64,000 nucleotides of DNA from JAEUMD01 sp050246945 (GCA_050246945.1 JBFWVC010000012.1:131242-195241); one strand, 5' to 3'. Shown: positions 37,474 to 46,515, numbered from the stretch's first letter. The notes: generated from the letters alone by a model not told the origin. Numbers and translations are program-made.

Positions 37474-38715
37474 TCACCCCATGCCCCCAACAGAGGCTCG
37501 GCCGTCGACATCGCCGCCGCGGCCGTTGTTCAAATCCGATATGCGTGCGCCAGCCTGCTTGCGCACGGCCTCAGCGATGAAGCCGCCACCGAGCACGCGC
37601 GCATCGTTGGAGCCGTCGCTGTAGAACACGCATGCCTGCCCTGCCGCGATGCCCTCGATGCCTTCACCCAGCAGAACGCGCACCATCCCGTCGCCATCCG
37701 CCAGCAGAGTTGCTGGTGTGGGCGGTTGTGTCGAGCGCACCCGCGCATGGATGCCGAGGCCATGCGCCGCAGCTTCGCCGAGTGACGTATCGCCCAACCA
37801 GTTCACTCCGCGCAAGATGATTGCTTCGGTCATGAGGCAGTCGCGCGGACCGACGATGACTTCGTTGCGGTCGGCATCGAGCCGGATCACGTAGTAGGGC
37901 TCGGGCGCGGGAATACCTAAGCCGCGCCGCTGCCCCACCGTGTAGTTGATGATGCCGTTGTGGCGCCCCAAGAGCCGCCCGTCGACGTGTACGATGTCTC
38001 CGGGCTGCAGCGCGCCGGGCTTCAGGCGTTCGATCACGTCGGTGTAGCGGCCGGTCGGCACGAAGCAGATATCCTGGCTGTCGGGCTTGCTCGCCACGGG
38101 CAGCGCGAGCTCCTGTGCAATTCGGCGAACCTCTGACTTCGGCAGGTCGCCGAGCGGAAACCACAGCCGCGCCAGTTGCTCTCGAGTCGTGGAAAACAGG
38201 AAATAGCTCTGGTCGCGATCCGCATCGACGGCACGCCGGAGTTCTGGACCGCACGGACCCTCTGTCCGTCGGATGTAGTGGCCGGTGGCCAGGAAGTCAG
38301 CGTCGAGTTCCCGGGCGGTCGAAAGGAGGTCCCCGAACTTGATGTCGCTGTTGCAGGTGACGCACGGGATCGGCGTCTCGCCAGATACGTAGCTGTCCGC
38401 GAACTGCTCGATGACGCGCTCAGCGAAGCGCCGCTCATAGTCGAGAACGTAGTGCGGGATGCCGACCGCATCTGCAACGCGTCGCGCGTCATGGATGTCC
38501 TGGCCTGCACAGCAGCTGCCGGGCTTTGCGGTAGCCTGCCCGTGGTCATACAGCTGTAACGTGATGCCGATAACGTCGTGGCCGGCCGCTTTCATCAATG
38601 CGGCGACGACGGAGGAGTCGACGCCGCCCGACATGGCGACGACGACCCGCCTGCGCGGGCGCAGATCGCCCCGCGTAGGGGCGGCCTCGGCAGCAATGTC
38701 GTTGGCAGCGCTCAT
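37474..38715 (-). CDS. mnmA: tRNA-specific 2-thiouridylase
   Basis: 413 residues. PP-loop AMSGGVDSSVVAALM (residues 27-41), HYVLDYERRFAERVIEQF, catalytic-site CVTCNSDIKFGDLL, then SQDICFVPTGRY and the C-terminal beta-barrel region VGQRRGLGIPAPEPYYV. MnmA thiolates U34 of tRNA-Lys/Glu/Gln. A 25-residue N-terminal extension precedes the PP-loop. Followed closely by the methyltransferase gene. Confidence 0.96.
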   Translation of the reverse strand: MSAANDIAAEAAPTRGDLRPRRRVVVAMSGGVDSSVVAALMKAAGHDVIGITLQLYDHGQATAKPGSCCAGQDIHDARRVADAVGIPHYVLDYERRFAERVIEQFADSYVSGETPIPCVTCNSDIKFGDLLSTARELDADFLATGHYIRRTEGPCGPELRRAVDADRDQSYFLFSTTREQLARLWFPLGDLPKSEVRRIAQELALPVASKPDSQDICFVPTGRYTDVIERLKPGALQPGDIVHVDGRLLGRHNGIINYTVGQRRGLGIPAPEPYYVIRLDADRNEVIVGPRDCLMTEAIILRGVNWLGDTSLGEAAAHGLGIHARVRSTQPPTPATLLADGDGMVRVLLGEGIEGIAAGQACVFYSDGSNDARVLGGGFIAEAVRKQAGARISDLNNGRGGDVDGRASVGGMG

Positions 38716-39645
38716 GGCAAATGCGTCGTTGTCTGTATCGAGTCGTTATCTTCGGATTTTCGTCTGGCCTAGCCGTTCGATCGGTATGCGCGTTTCCGCC
38801 ACCCGTTCGGTTCTCCTGTTGGCCTTGCCGCTCCCGGAATCACAGTGGCCTGAGGACATAGGCCATGAGAACTGTGGCCCTGAAAACTGTTGACGGAACC
38901 GCGGCGAGGCCACGGGTATTGGCAGTGTGCCGTAATCATCCCGGCTGGCCCTCCGCGCGCACCTATCCCGTCCGGAGCCAGGCTCCGAGACGAGAAAACT
39001 GCCATCATCTCATGACCAAACGGGGGCAAGTCCCCCGTTCGGCACGACCCGCACATATTTATGGCCAACTCCCTCGGCTCGCAAGCGCGGCAGTGCCGCA
39101 TGGAGCCCGGTTTTTCAGCGCCTGAACGACCGGGACAACGAACTGTTGCGGCTCGCAGGGAGTTGGGGCGCCTCTGCGGGCGAAGGAACTTGTGGCGGCA
39201 CAGTCGCTACAACTGGCTCGACCCATGCGTTCCGCAAACGGACTCATGATGTTGTTCCTGGGATGAGCAGTAGACTGATAAGCAGCTTCGCCGGTTGCCG
39301 GACCGCCAAGCAGCCTCGCCAACGGCCTTCGCCCAACCTGCTGCAGGGCATTCGCGCGCAGCATTTCCGCTCAGTCGCCGGCACGCCCTCGGCAAGTGGC
39401 AGCCATTAATCGACCGGAAATTCCAATCGCTGCTAGGTCGTAATGGGACATTTCGTCGTTTTTCGACGCATTTCGTTTTCGTTTGTCTCCAAATGATCCT
39501 GCGTTAAACATTTTCATAAACCATAATGGATCGGAATTGGTGAGAAGATACAGGTATTTAGTGTAAGTTTATTTTGCCGTTTAGGGCAAACTTAACGGCG
39601 GTGCGTTATCAATGTCATCTGGTCCATGAGCGTGTGTAGAGTAAC
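38716..39645. other. 930-base gap between mnmA and sciP
   Basis: No convincing protein gene. It contains several hairpins, including AACGGGGG/CCCCCGTT at 39019-39039 and a CCCGGT...ACCGGG structure near 39107-39133, and then turns AT-rich from about 39410 to the sciP start. The length and structure leave room for a small RNA, but no known family is recognised. Confidence 0.45.
39564..39595. promoter_or_regulatory. Inverted repeat with CtrA-box-like site upstream of sciP
   Basis: TAAGTTT (39564-39570) and AAACTTA (39588-39594) form an inverted repeat, with TTGCC/GGCAA nested inside. The right half contains TTAG-N7-TTAA (39581-39595), one mismatch from the CtrA consensus TTAA-N7-TTAA, 50 bases before the sciP ATG. 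CtrA control of sciP is known in Caulobacter. Confidence 0.55.
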
Positions 39646-39924
39646 ATGACCGAGCATCAAATGAGAGCGCGTGTGCGCTACGTTATCGGGCCGGACGGGA
39701 GCCCGCTGACCGTTGCCGACCTGCCCCCCAGCAATACCAAGCGGTGGGTCATCAGGCGCAAGGCAGAGGTCGTCGCAGCCGTCCGTGGCGGATTGCTGTC
39801 GATCGAGGAGGCGTGCGAGCGCTACAAGCTCACCGTCGACGAGTTCATGTCGTGGCAGCGATCTATCGACAAGCACGGTCTTCCCGGACTGCGCGCCACC
39901 AGAATTCAGAAATACCGCGGCTGA
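39646..39924 (+). CDS. sciP: CtrA inhibitor SciP (DUF1153)
   Basis: 92 residues: MTEHQMRARVRYVIGPDGSP, LPPSNTKRWVIRRKAEVVAAVRGGLLSIEEACERYKLTVDEFMSWQ. This is DUF1153, whose Caulobacter member SciP binds CtrA and blocks transcription of CtrA targets in newborn cells. The HTH-like segment is LSIEEACERYKLTVDEFMSW. ctrA lies 2 kb downstream on the same strand, so activator and antagonist are near neighbours. Confidence 0.93.
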   Translation: MTEHQMRARVRYVIGPDGSPLTVADLPPSNTKRWVIRRKAEVVAAVRGGLLSIEEACERYKLTVDEFMSWQRSIDKHGLPGLRATRIQKYRG

Positions 39925-39984
39925 TCGCGTGCTCTGCACCTCGCCTGGAGGTGGGGTCTGGTCCGAGCGCGCTGGCGCTGAGGG

Positions 39985-40638
39985 CTATGGCTTCTCTTTG
40001 GCCACCTGCCGCTTCGGTTGGGTGGTCTTTTGCTTTTGGGCGCCCGCGTCAGCCTTTGCGGCCCCCGCGGGTTCGGCTTGCCAGGCACCCTTGAACGCGT
40101 CCGGGTCACAGCCCTGATCGCCGATCGACCAGGCGGCCACACTCTTCGTCATTTTGGCAGCTATTGGCTCTGGCAGCTTGAGGTTCTCCGCGACGACGCT
40201 CGTCTCGTCGCTCCCAGAAGGCATGATTGAAATCCGGAAGGCTTTGACTCCGCGAGGGCTTTCCGCCGTGTTATCGCGCTCCCGAATGAGAATTTCCGCC
40301 TTGCCACCCTTGTGCGCCGGCTCTGCCATAGCCTCGTAGATGTGCGTTGATTTCAGGAAACCGTTGGTGCCGAACCAGCAGGCCATGGCCCCGCGGCCGA
40401 TCCGTTCGTAGACCTCGGTCGACGATCCAACGACGGGTGGCGGCGCCTCGGGAAGCGAGATCTTCGGCAGTGACGGAAGACTGGGTAGCGCCGCTGTTGC
40501 ACCCTCGCCATTACTTGCACAGCCACTGAGTAAAACGGCCAATACTGCTGAGGTTGCGACAAAAAAAGGCAAGGCGCGGGCAGTTCTGCCTGCGCGAGGC
40601 ACGTACAGATGTCGGCCGCTCGCCTTCGTCCGTTTCAC
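39985..40638 (-). CDS. Putative lipoprotein
   Basis: 217 residues from the GTG at 40638. A basic N-terminus and hydrophobic stretch end in the lipobox VLLSGCASNG, predicting a lipid-anchored periplasmic protein. A Pro/Leu-rich linker follows, then a compact domain containing ACWFGTNGFLKSTHIYEAMAEPAHKGGKAEILIRERD and a Lys/Gln-rich tail. Family not recognised. Located between sciP and the FliJ-like gene. An upstream start at 40785 would bury the lipobox after 90 residues, so it was rejected. Confidence 0.75.
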   Translation of the reverse strand: MKRTKASGRHLYVPRAGRTARALPFFVATSAVLAVLLSGCASNGEGATAALPSLPSLPKISLPEAPPPVVGSSTEVYERIGRGAMACWFGTNGFLKSTHIYEAMAEPAHKGGKAEILIRERDNTAESPRGVKAFRISIMPSGSDETSVVAENLKLPEPIAAKMTKSVAAWSIGDQGCDPDAFKGAWQAEPAGAAKADAGAQKQKTTQPKRQVAKEKP

Positions 40639-40869
40639 GTCGCCATTCCCCCGAACCCTCGCGTCGAGTCTGATCGGGCCAGCCGGCGCGATGCGCCAAC
40701 CGTGCCTCGCGATCACGTCAGGACACACTGTTGCATAGGCGCTCAGCTTGGGTCCGGCAAGAGGTCGGGGGGAGCATATGAACACGCCAATGGCCCGCCC
40801 CCGTTACCGGAAGCGAGCTTGAAAGACGTTCAACAACGAGGAGGCCGTGCTGATTGGCCCCTGCCGGCT

Positions 40870-41265
40870 TCAGCGAAGCTGCGACGACTGCGAGCTATTC
40901 GAACGCGAACGGCCAGCCCGTCCCGATCCCGCCGTAGTCGGCCGCTGTTCGACGGAAGCAAGTCGGTCCATCTGCTCCAGAAACTCGTCGCGCTCGCGAA
41001 TGGCATCCTCGAGCCGCGGTCTCAGACCGGCTGCGGACGCCAGCAGGTTCTCGCGGCGCAGCGCCGCCGAGCGGGCGAAAGTCGAGTAGTTGAAGTGGGA
41101 GGAGTCGCGCACGCCGGTGCGCTCCTCTTCAGCCTGGATTTGCCGCTCGAGGTCCGCCGCGACCTGTTCGAATTCGCGGATCATATGCTCAAGGTCGTTG
41201 ACCTTGCGCACCCTTTCATCGGCCTCGAAACGCATTGCGCGTGACGCTGTGTCTGGTGACTTCAT
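40870..41265 (-). CDS. fliJ: FliJ-like flagellar export protein
   Basis: 131 residues, a long coiled coil: MKSPDTASRAMRFEADERVRK, DLEHMIREFEQVAADLERQIQAEEERTGVRDSSHFNYSTFARSAALRRENLLAS. The pattern, including EERTG...DSSHF...YSTFA, matches the rhizobial proteins annotated FliJ, soluble partners of the FliI export ATPase. No fliI or other flagellar gene is in this window. It is divergent from ctrA, an arrangement known in related genomes. Start set at the ATG at 41265. Confidence 0.82.
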   Translation of the reverse strand: MKSPDTASRAMRFEADERVRKVNDLEHMIREFEQVAADLERQIQAEEERTGVRDSSHFNYSTFARSAALRRENLLASAAGLRPRLEDAIRERDEFLEQMDRLASVEQRPTTAGSGRAGRSRSNSSQSSQLR

Positions 41266-41944
41266 CGTTCGATACCCCAAACAAATTCGAACATATAGCC
41301 GGAATTAATCAAGTTCCGTGCCAAGTCGTGTGCCAAGAACAGCGAAGCACGCCCCCGCCTACTTTGTTTTTCTCAAATGTTCGCGCTGCACCCGCAACAT
41401 TTGTTGAGATGAACTATGGCACATGACGCTTAAGTTGCGGTAAAGCCACTTCTACGACACTTGATGTCGTTTGGAGCCTATGGCGCTCCAAAAAAAAGCC
41501 TTCAAAGCTGTGGACGAACTCCGAATTCTGTTACCTCTAGATTCGTGCAGCGTTCGGGCTGGGTAAATCAGACGCGAATTGATTCTCCCGACAGGCGAGG
41601 GTTGGCCGCAGAAGATTGCTCGAGCGGGCACAATCGAGGGCGCAAGTTATCAATCCGAATTGTCATCTTGCTGCCGGACAGGTTCCGGCAGATGGGGAGC
41701 CTTTGTGCGGCCTTCGGGCCGCCGGTCGCGGATTCGCCGGGCAGCGAAACGGGACATGGGCAGATAGTGTGAAGATTACCCTGAACGGATGCGAAGTTTT
41801 CAGCATCGGTGGGCAAGAGAAAATTAGGGTTTGTTAACCTCTGCCGCGTACTTTCCTAACGATGGCTTAGCGAGAACTGAGTTGCGTTCTCTTCATGTCG
41901 GGGCAGCGGGCCCGGCAGGTTTGCCGGGGAAGAGAGGAACGAGC
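41266..41944. other. fliJ-ctrA divergent regulatory region
   Basis: 679 bases without a convincing gene. It contains a CtrA-box-like site (41431-41445), a hairpin TTTGGAGC/GCTCCAAA near 41468-41490 without a usable T tract, and ATTA-N7-TTAA at 41823-41837, about 110 bases before the ctrA start. A long regulated ctrA promoter region is expected. Confidence 0.5.
41431..41445. promoter_or_regulatory. CtrA-box-like site TTAA-N7-TAAA
   Basis: TTAAGTTGCGGTAAA lies between the divergent fliJ-like and ctrA genes, one base off the TTAA-N7-TTAA consensus. It is about 165 bases upstream of fliJ and 500 upstream of ctrA; which gene it serves is unknown. Confidence 0.45.
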
Positions 41945-42640
41945 ATGCGGGTTCTTTTGATCGAGGATGACAGCGCGACGGCTCAAAGCATTGAGCTGAT
42001 GCTGCAGTCTGAAGGCTTCAATATCTACACGACGGATCTTGGCGAGGAAGGTGTCGACCTCGGCAAGCTGTACGATTACGACATTATTCTTCTGGACCTC
42101 GGGCTGCCGGATATGAGCGGCTACGACGTCTTGAAGATGCTCCGGGTGGCCAAGGTTCAGACTCCGATTCTGATCCTCTCAGGCCATGCCGGTATCGAGG
42201 ACAAGGTGCGCGGTCTGGGCTTCGGTGCCGACGACTACCTCACCAAGCCGTTCCACAAGGACGAGCTGGTGGCGCGCATCCACGCTATTGTGCGCCGCTC
42301 GAAAGGGCACGCACAGTCGGTTATCGAGACGGGCGACCTGCGCGTCAATCTCGACACCAAGACGGTCGAGGTCAACGGTCAGCGCGTGCATCTGACGGGC
42401 AAGGAATACCAGATGCTCGAGCTGCTCTCGCTGCGCAAGGGCACGACGCTCACTAAGGAGATGTTCCTCAATCATCTCTACGGCGGCATGGACGAGCCCG
42501 AGCTCAAGATCATCGACGTCTTTATCTGCAAGCTCAGGAAGAAGCTGCAGACCGCCACCGGTGGACAGCACTATATCGAAACCGTCTGGGGCCGCGGATA
42601 CGTGCTGCGCGATCCCAACGACGATACGGTCGCGGCCTGA
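41945..42640 (+). CDS. ctrA: Cell-cycle response regulator CtrA
   Basis: 231 residues. The receiver domain (MRVLLIEDDSATAQSIELML, phosphoacceptor Asp51 in ILLDLGLPDMSGYDVL, and TKPFHKDEL) is joined to an OmpR-type winged helix (GQRVHLTGKEYQMLELLSLRKG, TTLTKEMFLNHLYGGMDEPELKIIDVFICKLRKKL). The near-invariant CtrA sequence leaves little doubt. CtrA controls division, motility and replication genes in alphaproteobacteria. ATG at 41945 preceded by GAGAGGA. Confidence 0.98.
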   Translation: MRVLLIEDDSATAQSIELMLQSEGFNIYTTDLGEEGVDLGKLYDYDIILLDLGLPDMSGYDVLKMLRVAKVQTPILILSGHAGIEDKVRGLGFGADDYLTKPFHKDELVARIHAIVRRSKGHAQSVIETGDLRVNLDTKTVEVNGQRVHLTGKEYQMLELLSLRKGTTLTKEMFLNHLYGGMDEPELKIIDVFICKLRKKLQTATGGQHYIETVWGRGYVLRDPNDDTVAA

Positions 42641-42675
42641 GTTCTACAGGTTTGAACCGGCCGAAAAAGAAAATG

Positions 42676-42709
42676 ACGGGGAGCCATTGTGCTCCCCGTT
42701 TTTCTTTTC
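42676..42709. terminator. Rho-independent terminator after ctrA, possibly bidirectional
   Basis: Stem ACGGGGAGC/GCTCCCCGT with a 6-base loop, followed on the plus strand by TTTTTCTTTTC. On the minus strand the hairpin is followed by a T-rich stretch complementary to GAAAAAGAAAA, so it could also end the convergent DUF2269 transcript. Confidence 0.93.
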
Positions 42710-42753
42710 GAATGCCCTATGAACCAGTTTCGAGAAAAGTCGGGACGCGTCTT

Positions 42754-43221
42754 CTAAAAAGCAGGCTTTGTCAGCATCAGCCAGATAATGGCGAGCACCG
42801 AGAAAAACGCCGGAAAACCGCAGGCGAGCCAAATCCGGTAGAGCCTGTAGAAATCCGCAGAAAGCGGTTCGCCAGCATCCCGCGACGCCCGCGCAAGCTC
42901 CCGCATGCGGATCTGTATTGCCACAACCGGCAACCAGAACACCCCCACGATGGCGTAGAGAAGCAGCGACGCCCCAACCCAACCTTCGAGCAGCGGGTAG
43001 CCCACACGCATTGCCAGCAGCATGCCGGTGATAGGCTGCGCGATGGCCGCCGTCGCTGTGAATACGGTATCGGCCAGCACGACGATGCCTGCCACATGCG
43101 CGACGAGCCGGGGATCGCGGCTCCTGACCGAGATCACCATGAAGAATGCAATTCCGGCACCCGTGCCGAGCAGCACGGTGGCGCCCATGACATGCAGAAA
43201 TTTGAGGATCTCGTACGTCAT
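42754..43221 (-). CDS. DUF2269 family membrane protein
   Basis: 155 residues: MTYEILKFLHVMGATVLLGTGAGIAFFM, four hydrophobic helices, and an RMRELARASRDAG loop. This matches DUF2269, a predicted integral membrane family of unknown function. The ATG at 43221 overlaps the stop of the upstream SDR-DoxX gene in ATGA, so the two are translationally coupled and probably work together in the inner membrane. Confidence 0.9.
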   Translation of the reverse strand: MTYEILKFLHVMGATVLLGTGAGIAFFMVISVRSRDPRLVAHVAGIVVLADTVFTATAAIAQPITGMLLAMRVGYPLLEGWVGASLLLYAIVGVFWLPVVAIQIRMRELARASRDAGEPLSADFYRLYRIWLACGFPAFFSVLAIIWLMLTKPAF

Positions 43222-44543
43222 CGCTCGCCCACGATTGCGGCTGCAACGAGCGCAAGAGCCAGCACTGGCAGCACCTTGAGGAGGGGCCCGAGCGGATCTC
43301 CCCACAGGTCTGCCGCAAGCAATGTCCCGCCAAGGAGATAGAGAAGCGACATCCCCGCCATGGCGAGCGCAGCCGAGCGCGCGGATCTGCGAAAGAGGAT
43401 GCCAGCCCCCAGCAGCATGTCGAGACAAGCGCCGCCGAGCACGAGAAAGGCCGCCGTTGGTCTCGCCACCCCCCTTTCTGTCAGGATGCGCGCGGCCTCG
43501 TCGAATTGAATGAACCCGATGACGCCCGACGACAGCCAGAACAGTGCCAGCGTGCCGACGATTGCCGGCAGCATCAGGTAGAGCCGAGCGTACCAGCGGT
43601 CTTGCGGCGTAGCGGGCATCGCGGCCAATGTCTCTGCGAGTGGCCGGCAGTCGCCCCCCGCATCCTGCCAGGGGCGCGGGTCACCGTGAATTCCCTCGCT
43701 CAGCACGCGGATTGCCGTGGACCTCAGGGGCGAGCGCCAGCCCAGATACCCAAGTGCATCAGCAAGCTTGGCAAGCAGCCCGACCATCGCATCCGGCACG
43801 CGAATCGCGGTGCGCCACGGTGGCAGGCCCAGCCAGGAACGCACAGACCGCACCACATCATCAAGGCTGTGGCTTCCGGGCTCGGTCAGGTCCGCCACGG
43901 TGCCACCTGCTATCTCGCCGCGCGCCGCCGAAACCACCGCAGCGGTTACGTCGTCGATTGAAACGGTTTCGATCCGCGATTGTCCGAGCACCTGAAGTCT
44001 GACAAGCGGAACTGCGGCGCTCGCGCGCAACAGTGCCGTCCCCCCGTAGGCTTCGCGCGCCAGAACCAGGCTCGGCCTCAGCACCACCCAGTCGAGCCGC
44101 GATGCCATCAACAAAGCATCGCCACGTGCTTTCGAGCGAAAGAACTCGGTCGAGGAATTTGGCGAAACGCCTGCCGCAGAGATCTGGACGACGCGCGTCG
44201 TCGTTCCCTCCAGAGCTGCGACGAGCCGCGCGACCATCGTTTCATGGATCGCGATAACATTGTCCTGGAGGCCGTCTTGGAGTGCACCCGCCGCATTCAC
44301 GACGACATCGGCCCCGGCCACCGCATGCCGCAACTGTTCAACGGAGGCTTCGGCCAGATCGAGAATGCGCCATCCGATATCCGCCTGCACCTGCCGCGCC
44401 GACGTCTCGGAACGCCCCACACCGATGATCACGAATCCCGATTGACTGAGTGCGCGTGCGCAGGCGGCGCCGATCAGCCCATAGCCGCCCAACACGCAGG
44501 CCGTCTTGCGCACATGACGATGTTCGGTGTGATCCGCCACCAT
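43218..44543 (-). CDS. NAD(P)-binding SDR-type domain fused to DoxX-like membrane domain
   Basis: 441 residues. Residues 10-290 form a Rossmann protein (ACVLGGYGLIGAACARALSQSG, ADVVVNAAGAL, VVQISAAGV, DWVVLRPSLVLA, an atypical NmrA/complex-I-39-kDa-like SDR). Residues about 315-440 contain four predicted helices of the DoxX-like type (LGGACLDMLLGAGILFRRSARSAALAMAGMSLLYLLGGTLLAADLWGDPLGPLLKVLPVLAL). The fusion recurs in proteobacteria with DUF2269 adjacent. A redox role at the membrane is likely; substrate unknown. Confidence 0.87.
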   Translation of the reverse strand: MVADHTEHRHVRKTACVLGGYGLIGAACARALSQSGFVIIGVGRSETSARQVQADIGWRILDLAEASVEQLRHAVAGADVVVNAAGALQDGLQDNVIAIHETMVARLVAALEGTTTRVVQISAAGVSPNSSTEFFRSKARGDALLMASRLDWVVLRPSLVLAREAYGGTALLRASAAVPLVRLQVLGQSRIETVSIDDVTAAVVSAARGEIAGGTVADLTEPGSHSLDDVVRSVRSWLGLPPWRTAIRVPDAMVGLLAKLADALGYLGWRSPLRSTAIRVLSEGIHGDPRPWQDAGGDCRPLAETLAAMPATPQDRWYARLYLMLPAIVGTLALFWLSSGVIGFIQFDEAARILTERGVARPTAAFLVLGGACLDMLLGAGILFRRSARSAALAMAGMSLLYLLGGTLLAADLWGDPLGPLLKVLPVLALALVAAAIVGER

Positions 44544-44558
44544 GCGATCGAACCCTCC

Positions 44559-45707
44559 TCACTTGGCGGCCGCCGCCGGTGGGACGCGCGCTCCGGATGG
44601 TACACGCGCGGAGAGGGCTTCAGCTTCCCTTTTCGGTTCCTGGGCACGCTTCCAGACGCCATCGCAGTTGGCTGCTGCGTATTCGGGTGTGCCGGTGTCC
44701 GGCTCTTCCGCCTCCTCCCTCTCCGCCGCGGCCGAAGAACTGGCATGCACCTTTGCCGGATCCGACCCATCGAGCGCGCGTGACGGGAAGACGCCGACAT
44801 AGTCGAGATCCTCAAGCTCCGACTTCGCCTGCGCGATGGCGTCGGCGCTCGTCAGATACTCCACCGCAAAGACCGGCTTGCCGTCTTCCTTCAGCGTGTC
44901 GAGCAGCCGTGTCGTTTCCGTCACCATCGACTTGGGATTGCGTTTGCCGGTGTCCGTCACGCCGTAGAGCAGGTCCTCCTTTGCCACCCCGTCGATCGCC
45001 GCGCGGTAGGTGGCGTCGTCCAGAAGTTCCTCGGCATTTTGCACGATGACGAGAAAGCCCGGATCGCGCGCGCGCGCTGACGACGCCAGGTCCTTGACGA
45101 ACGAGATCATGCGCTGACGCGACTTCGGGAAGCGGTCTGCTATGTCGGCATAGACGTCGACCCGGTCGAGATAGACTCCGTCGAACCCCGCATCCTGGAT
45201 CGCCTCGAGATACGAATGCGCGCCCTCAAACACGATGTCGCGCCACCCACTGTCCCAGAATTTGACGAGATAGTTTTTCGGCCAGCGGCAGTTCTCCGCG
45301 ACGATCCAGTCGGGTGGGGCGTCGCGCCACGCGGCGTGCCAGTAGGGGCGATACTCTTCCGCCTCGCCAATCGAGAAATACGCGATGACGAGGCGGCGAT
45401 CCCCGTCGGGCTTTCGCTTCAGCTTGTCGACCTTGGCCCGCGTCAGAGGCTTGAGGCCATCGCCGCTGTCCACGGCGTAATCGATCACCAGCATGTCGCT
45501 GTCCGATCGGGTAACACGGCCCATTGCAGCTGCAAAATCCTGCAACTGGTAGGTCCAATGCTCCACCTGCGCCAGTCTCGCCCTCCGCGAATCTCCCGGC
45601 AGCCTGACGAGCCACAGCGCAACGGCGGCGGCGGTGACGCTCAGGATCAGCAGGCCCAGCGGTCGGAAGGGATGTGGCTTGTTTCGGTCTGACGGGATCA
45701 TGCGCAC
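44559..45707 (-). CDS. GH114-type endo-alpha-1,4-polygalactosaminidase-like protein
   Basis: 382 residues. An N-terminal membrane anchor (PLGLLILSVTAAAVALWLV, residues 16-34) is followed by a TIM-barrel: LVIDYAVDSGDG, LVIAYFSIGEAEEYRPYW, FDGVYLDRVDVYADI with the acidic catalytic-type residues, LVIVQNAEELLDD and KPVFAVEYLTS. This matches glycoside hydrolase family 114 (TM1410/MJ1477-like), related to the hydrolase part of PelA. The C-terminal 60 residues are Ala/Glu-rich. Upstream of the SDR-DoxX gene on the same strand. Exported, probably acting on a surface polysaccharide. Confidence 0.88.
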   Translation of the reverse strand: MRMIPSDRNKPHPFRPLGLLILSVTAAAVALWLVRLPGDSRRARLAQVEHWTYQLQDFAAAMGRVTRSDSDMLVIDYAVDSGDGLKPLTRAKVDKLKRKPDGDRRLVIAYFSIGEAEEYRPYWHAAWRDAPPDWIVAENCRWPKNYLVKFWDSGWRDIVFEGAHSYLEAIQDAGFDGVYLDRVDVYADIADRFPKSRQRMISFVKDLASSARARDPGFLVIVQNAEELLDDATYRAAIDGVAKEDLLYGVTDTGKRNPKSMVTETTRLLDTLKEDGKPVFAVEYLTSADAIAQAKSELEDLDYVGVFPSRALDGSDPAKVHASSSAAAEREEAEEPDTGTPEYAAANCDGVWKRAQEPKREAEALSARVPSGARVPPAAAAK

Positions 45708-45855
45708 TATCTGGTCGGTTCAGGAGAAACTGGTGAGAGCAGACTTTCCCGCGATCTGATCAGCACCGGCAAGCCCCACTGTCGTCGATTGTCAAAATCC
45801 GCTATGAGCGCCTGAATGGCTCCAAGACCCAGGATTCCAAACGAGAAAGCGTTCC

Positions 45856-46515
45856 ATGACCCCAAATTCCAAGCCGCCAGCGGGACTGAAGGCTGCCATC
45901 ATACAGGTCACGCCCTTTCAGCAGAACTGTACGCTCATTTGGGACGACGAGACCAAGAGGGGCGCTGTCGTCGACCCGGGCGGCGACCTGGATCGCATCG
46001 AGCAGGCTCTGCATCAGCTCGGGCTAACGGTGGAAAAGATCATTCTCACCCACGGTCATATCGACCATGCTGGTGGCGCCCGGGAGCTGAAGCAGAATCT
46101 CGGCGTACCCATCGAAGGCCCGCACATCGCCGACAGGTTCCTGCTCGACAATCTGGAAAAGCAGGGCGCGGCATACGGCATCCCGGCCCGGAACGTGACA
46201 CCTGACCGCTGGCTCGACGAGGGCGATCAGGTCACCGTCGGCCGTTTCGCTTTCGACATCCGCCATTGCCCCGGACATTCGCCGGGCTCGGTAGTCCTGC
46301 TCAACGAGGCGCAGAAATTCGCATTGGTTGGCGACGTGCTGTTCCGCGGCTCCATCGGTCGCACCGACTTTCCCTACGGTGATCACGCGGCGCTGATCCA
46401 CGCCATCAAGACCAAGCTGCTGCCATTGGGCGACGAGTGGGCGTTCATTTGCGGGCATGGACCAGGCAGCACCTTCGCGATGGAAAAGCGAACCAACCCA
46501 TTCCTGCAGGGATAG
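45856..46515 (+). CDS. Metallo-beta-lactamase-fold hydrolase (glyoxalase II-like)
   Basis: 219 residues. The zinc motif ILTHGHIDHAGGA, then DIRHCPGHSPGSVVL, FALVGDVLFRGSIGRTDFPYG and FICGHGPGS. The compact length and the VTPFQQNCTLIWDDETKRGAVVDPGGD start match the YcbL/GloB-like subgroup, which hydrolyses thioesters such as S-lactoylglutathione. With gshA in the same region a glutathione-linked role is reasonable but unproven. Soluble. Confidence 0.92.
   Translation: MTPNSKPPAGLKAAIIQVTPFQQNCTLIWDDETKRGAVVDPGGDLDRIEQALHQLGLTVEKIILTHGHIDHAGGARELKQNLGVPIEGPHIADRFLLDNLEKQGAAYGIPARNVTPDRWLDEGDQVTVGRFAFDIRHCPGHSPGSVVLLNEAQKFALVGDVLFRGSIGRTDFPYGDHAALIHAIKTKLLPLGDEWAFICGHGPGSTFAMEKRTNPFLQG

Noticed and set aside
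41468..41490. Hairpin TTTGGAGC/GCTCCAAA next to an A-run as a terminator
   Set aside because: The A tract follows the hairpin on the plus strand, so neither strand has a T tract after the stem; both flanking genes are transcribed away from it.
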